This document shows positions 60,579-64,000 of a stretch of DNA of 64,000 nt, piece after piece (the stretch's first letter is position 1; each line of letters begins with the position of its first letter). The stretch is from Spirosomataceae bacterium TFI 002 (lineage in GTDB: Bacteria > Bacteroidota > Bacteroidia > Cytophagales > Spirosomataceae). The notes beneath the pieces were generated by a model that worked only from the letters and a program-made list of their open reading frames with translations, was not told the origin of the DNA and did not search any database. The stretch is taken from assembly GCA_900230115.1 (NCBI GenBank), contig LT907983.1, positions 5,192,774-5,256,773 on the forward strand, read 5' to 3'. Both the position numbers and the translations under genes were made by a program.

Positions 60579-63500
60579 ATGATACTGGATAACGAAAACG
60601 AAAATTTAAAAGTCCACGAATGGATTACATCCTACACTGAACAGGGTAAATTAGACACTGTAACTGGTTACTTTACCATTGGTGCACTTGCTTGGCTTTC
60701 ACAAAATGTAAATGATAAGATTTCAGATTTCAGACTTGTTCTGGGGGACATTGTAAATGTTGACTCTATAGACAACAGACCGCTTGACCTTTTAAATGAA
60801 AACATTAGCATTCAAGCTTCCCTGAAATTAAGTAGCCTATCGAAGGAAGCAGTTGATTTTCTTAAACAAGACAAAGTAATTGCAAAAACTTTAGAACCAA
60901 ATTTTTGCCACGCTAAGAGCTACTTATTCAATCCTGACACAAAAGATGATAGAAATAAATATTTTATTACAGGAAGTTCAAACCTTACAGAAGCAGGAAT
61001 TGGACTAAAGCAAACAAACAATATTGAATTAAACATTGCCGAAACTGGAAATAACAATCAATACAAAGAATTAGTAGAATGGTTTGATTCTTTGTGGGTA
61101 AGACCACAAGCACACAAGGAAAAGACTTTGGTTGCACTAGACGGAACCAAATCAAAAATTGACTTCAAGCAATATTTGATAAATGAAATTGAGAGGATTT
61201 TTATTAAGTACACTCCAAAAGAACTCTACTACAAGGTCTTATTTGAATTATTCGGTAATCAACTATTGGAAACGGAGAATGACCCGGACTTTAATAGACA
61301 AATTGGTCGGTTAGAAAATTCCGTTGTTTATAACACGCTTTATGAATTTCAGAAAAAGGGTGTGCTTAGTTTAATTAGAATGCTTCAAAAGTATAACGGA
61401 GCAATTCTAGCAGATGCGGTTGGTTTGGGTAAAACATGGAGTGCTCTTGCCGTTATTAAATTCTTTCAGTTACAAGGTCGAGAAGTTTTATTGCTCTGCC
61501 CTAAGAAGTTGGAACATAACTGGAGACGTTACTTAAAGCACCAAGATTCACGTTTTGAAAAAGATCAATTCGACTTTTTTCTTCGATTCCATACGGATAT
61601 GCACGAAGACAGAGTTGAAAAATACGTTGACCGTGCAGACAAATACTTCATCAACGACAAACCTAAATTGATAGTCATTGACGAGAGCCATAACCTGAGA
61701 AATGACAAATCAAACCGCTACAAATTTTTGCTTGAACAGATTCTGAAAGAAAATGAAGACATAAAAGTTCTGCTTCTATCCGCTACGCCTATAAACAATT
61801 CACTAAACGACATCCGAAATCAATTCAAATTGATGGTGAAAGGTGATGTGGGTGGATATGATGAAACTTTGGGTATCCGAAATTTGGATTACACTTTCCG
61901 AACTGCTCAAAAGGTATTCAATGAATGGAGAGAAGACCCAAGCCCAAGAATTAGCGATTTCATTAAAAAGTTACCTGCTAACTTTTTTACCCTAACCGAT
62001 TCTTTGATTGTTGCCCGAACCCGTAATATGATTGAAGGACAACAAGCCGGACTCACTTTTCCTGTTAAAACCAAACCTGTAAACCTGTTTGTGACGCCAA
62101 GTCAGTTAGGAAATTTTGAATCCTTTGAAGAGTTGTTTGACCATTTTCCACCCATGCTTTCGGGTTATCAACCTTCATTTTATTTAGAAGATGAAGAAGA
62201 AAAAGACGTACTCCATGATGAAAGACAAAGAGATAGGTTTTTGGTAAAAATGATGTACATCTTGATGGTGAAACGATTGGAATCTTCTTGGTATTCCTTT
62301 TACTCCACTGTCGAAAAAATCAAAGACCATCACCAAAACGCTTTAGACAAAATCAAAACCTTTCAGGAAGGTAAAGCAAATGATAAATTGGGTGAAAAAG
62401 ACGAAGGCTTGTTTGATGATGATGATTTACACGACGATTACGAAGAACTCACTTTAGGTAAAAAAAGAAAAATAAGCCTTTCAGATATTGATGCAGCCGG
62501 AAACTTGGAGTACTTCAAAAAAGACTTGAAGAAAGATTTGGATGCATTAGACAACCTTTCTAGCAATCTTCAAAAGTTTGAAAATAAGATTGAAAAAGAA
62601 ACGGTTCGTCCTGGAAATATTATTTCAGCAGACGACAAATTACAAACGCTAATAGCTGAAATCAATAAGAAAAGACTCTCAAGTGAAAATAATGGAAACT
62701 CCAAAGTGGTCATCTTCACTGTTTATCGGAATACCGCTCAATACCTTTTTAACCAACTGAAAAGTCGCGGATTTGACAAGTTGGCTATGGTTTCTGGAAC
62801 CGGTTCTAAAATCTGTGATTCAGAAGAAGAAACCAAAAACTTTGAACCTATTCTTGAACGGTTTGCCCCTTACACCAAACTGTTCATGGAAAAGGAATGG
62901 GACTTTCAAACAACTAAAAAAGGATTAGAAGCATATCACGAATGGATTTCGTGGGTTGCACAAAACCATCCTAAAATATACGCCAAGGTTCAACAGCCTA
63001 TTGATATACTGATTGCCACCGATGCTTTGAGTGAAGGACAAAACCTGCAAGATGCCGACATGGTCATCAATTACGATATACATTGGAATCCGGTTAGAAT
63101 TATTCAGCGGTTAGGTCGTGTTGACCGTTTAGGAAGTCCGAACAAAAAAATATTCGGAATCAACTTTTGGCCGTCTAACAACATCAATTCCTATCTGAAC
63201 CTTCAAGGAAGGATTGAGCAACGCATGGCAGCCATGAAATTGGCAGGAGCGGAAGTCGATGAAAAATTCTCCGAAACATTTCAGGAAATGATTCAGGATG
63301 AATCACTCGACCAACGCATGAAAAACCGGATGATGGAACAAATGCAAGTAACTTTTGATGATTTGGACGGCAATGAATCTTTTGGTTTTGACGACCTTTC
63401 TTTAGAACGCTACCGACAAGATTTATTGGAAGAGTTCAATAAAGATAAAGACAAATACCAACGAATGCCAAAAGGGGTTTATACAGGTTTTAAAGCAGAT

Positions 63501-63959
63501 ACCTCTGTTTGTGCAGAAAATGGATTAATTGCCCTGTTGGGGTATCCTACTAAACCTCCAAAAACATTAAATCACGAATACAAAGTCTTTGACTTGATTT
63601 ACATCAATAAGCAAGGCAAAATGGTGCTTTTGAACCAAAAAGATGTGTTGGATGCCCTGACCCACCATAAAGACAAAGACCGTTTTGTTCCCGATGCGAT
63701 TGATAAAGGAGATGATGCCGCCATTCAGGAATTGGTAATAGCTCTGAAATCTTGGTTGGGTAGTCAGGCAGCAGAAGAACAGGTGCAAGAAGACGGAACA
63801 ACCAAAAAAGTAATGGGTACAGAAGCAAAAGACCTTTTGTCGAAGTTGCGTAAAGGTAACAAAGACGCTTTATCCAGAGTAAAGCAAAACATCAAAGTGG
63901 ATGAAAAATTCCAACTTGACAATTTCGATTTAATCACTTGGTTTTTAGTAACAGCATAG
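60579..63959 (+). CDS. phospholipase-D-like domain plus SNF2-type helicase, restriction/defence associated
   Basis: 1126 residues. The N-terminal PLD-like nuclease domain shows CHAKSYLF with His near 110 and GSSNLTEAG near 131 (HxK...GSxN pattern, one copy, so dimerisation would be needed for activity). The superfamily 2 helicase core follows: P-loop DAVGLGKTWSALAV near 281, DESH box VIDESHNLRND near 367, SATPINNS near 400, and the second lobe VVIFTVYRNTAQYLFNQL near 710 and ATDALSEGQNLQDADMVINY near 810, then IQRLGRVDRLGSPN near 841. The last 200 residues are of unknown fold. SNF2 and PLD activities also occur together in DISARM and related systems (DrmD, DrmC). No transmembrane parts; a cytosolic DNA translocase is likely. 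It is 2 bp from the next gene. Confidence 0.85.
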   Translation: MILDNENENLKVHEWITSYTEQGKLDTVTGYFTIGALAWLSQNVNDKISDFRLVLGDIVNVDSIDNRPLDLLNENISIQASLKLSSLSKEAVDFLKQDKVIAKTLEPNFCHAKSYLFNPDTKDDRNKYFITGSSNLTEAGIGLKQTNNIELNIAETGNNNQYKELVEWFDSLWVRPQAHKEKTLVALDGTKSKIDFKQYLINEIERIFIKYTPKELYYKVLFELFGNQLLETENDPDFNRQIGRLENSVVYNTLYEFQKKGVLSLIRMLQKYNGAILADAVGLGKTWSALAVIKFFQLQGREVLLLCPKKLEHNWRRYLKHQDSRFEKDQFDFFLRFHTDMHEDRVEKYVDRADKYFINDKPKLIVIDESHNLRNDKSNRYKFLLEQILKENEDIKVLLLSATPINNSLNDIRNQFKLMVKGDVGGYDETLGIRNLDYTFRTAQKVFNEWREDPSPRISDFIKKLPANFFTLTDSLIVARTRNMIEGQQAGLTFPVKTKPVNLFVTPSQLGNFESFEELFDHFPPMLSGYQPSFYLEDEEEKDVLHDERQRDRFLVKMMYILMVKRLESSWYSFYSTVEKIKDHHQNALDKIKTFQEGKANDKLGEKDEGLFDDDDLHDDYEELTLGKKRKISLSDIDAAGNLEYFKKDLKKDLDALDNLSSNLQKFENKIEKETVRPGNIISADDKLQTLIAEINKKRLSSENNGNSKVVIFTVYRNTAQYLFNQLKSRGFDKLAMVSGTGSKICDSEEETKNFEPILERFAPYTKLFMEKEWDFQTTKKGLEAYHEWISWVAQNHPKIYAKVQQPIDILIATDALSEGQNLQDADMVINYDIHWNPVRIIQRLGRVDRLGSPNKKIFGINFWPSNNINSYLNLQGRIEQRMAAMKLAGAEVDEKFSETFQEMIQDESLDQRMKNRMMEQMQVTFDDLDGNESFGFDDLSLERYRQDLLEEFNKDKDKYQRMPKGVYTGFKADTSVCAENGLIALLGYPTKPPKTLNHEYKVFDLIYINKQGKMVLLNQKDVLDALTHHKDKDRFVPDAIDKGDDAAIQELVIALKSWLGSQAAEEQVQEDGTTKKVMGTEAKDLLSKLRKGNKDALSRVKQNIKVDEKFQLDNFDLITWFLVTA

Positions 63960-63961
63960 AT

Positions 63962-64000
63962 ATGAAACTACAGATATTTAATCAAATAAATTTCCTCCCG
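63962..64000 (+). CDS. start of the next gene in the helicase operon (cut by window end)
   Basis: The ATG at 63962 begins MKLQIFNQINFLP and runs off the window after 13 residues. The 2-bp gap behind the helicase stop indicates one operon. The product cannot be named from this length; in such operons a methyltransferase, a nuclease or a small accessory protein is usual (inference). Confidence 0.5.
   Translation, partial: MKLQIFNQINFLP

Overview
The window looks like a chromosome segment of a Bacteroidota bacterium, most likely Cytophagales. The evidence is low GC content, a TonB-linked outer-membrane barrel with an N-terminal carboxypeptidase-regulatory-like domain, lineage-typical families (DUF4286, DUF5672, DUF5723, DUF6580, DUF1028, YfhO), FKBP lipoproteins, few Shine-Dalgarno sequences, and many copies of the Bacteroidota -7 promoter element TAnnTTTG at sensible distances from starts. 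The genus cannot be fixed from sequence alone.

Layout. 1-11 kb holds housekeeping genes: the rsmA tail, a pyrB-nuoC-phosphoesterase-secreted protein operon, a ROK repressor, a secreted propeller, a lipase-like lipoprotein with its MarR regulator, maf, a small sorting-domain-like protein, a deoxynucleotidase, rlmF and a GyrI-like protein. 11.5-16 kb is a sugar-related block: two Tat-exported Gfo/Idh/MocA oxidoreductases (one GH109-like), an SGNH-like hydrolase and an SDR. 16-22 kb has metH facing an Lrp/AsnC regulator across phased palindromes, followed by an RRM protein and a DEAD-box helicase. 22-31 kb is a leftward run: two FKBP lipoproteins, an outer-membrane barrel, a GMC oxidoreductase, ybeY, a DUF1028 protein and a PAP2-like protein. 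30.9-35.5 kb has a thioredoxin-like secreted protein and a large gluzincin/propeller/barrel protein. A tRNA-Ala(GGC) at 35.7 kb is preceded by two 54-bp degenerate copies of its own 5' half, each carrying a palindrome in the D-loop. 36-42 kb is a PSD1/DUF1501/cytochrome triad, then SRAP and YCII proteins. 43-55.7 kb holds hisC, hemF, menC, lpxK, a putative porin, YfhO and several lineage-specific envelope proteins.

From about 55.7 kb to the right edge the character changes to an accessory island: long gaps, unfamiliar proteins, a two-gene cassette (small protein plus HExxH zincin-like protein), a ribbon-helix-helix-like protein with a membrane tail, a cluster of GCGAAACG palindromes in two tandem units, a truncated type I methyltransferase hsdM, decayed sequence, and a large phospholipase-D/SNF2-type helicase starting what is probably a restriction or defence operon that continues beyond the window. 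The best candidates for something undescribed are the zincin cassette, the palindromic element in front of hsdM, and the tRNA-derived array.

All functional calls come from reading motifs by eye. No database search was run, and starts were moved where signal peptides, promoters or neighbours argued for it.
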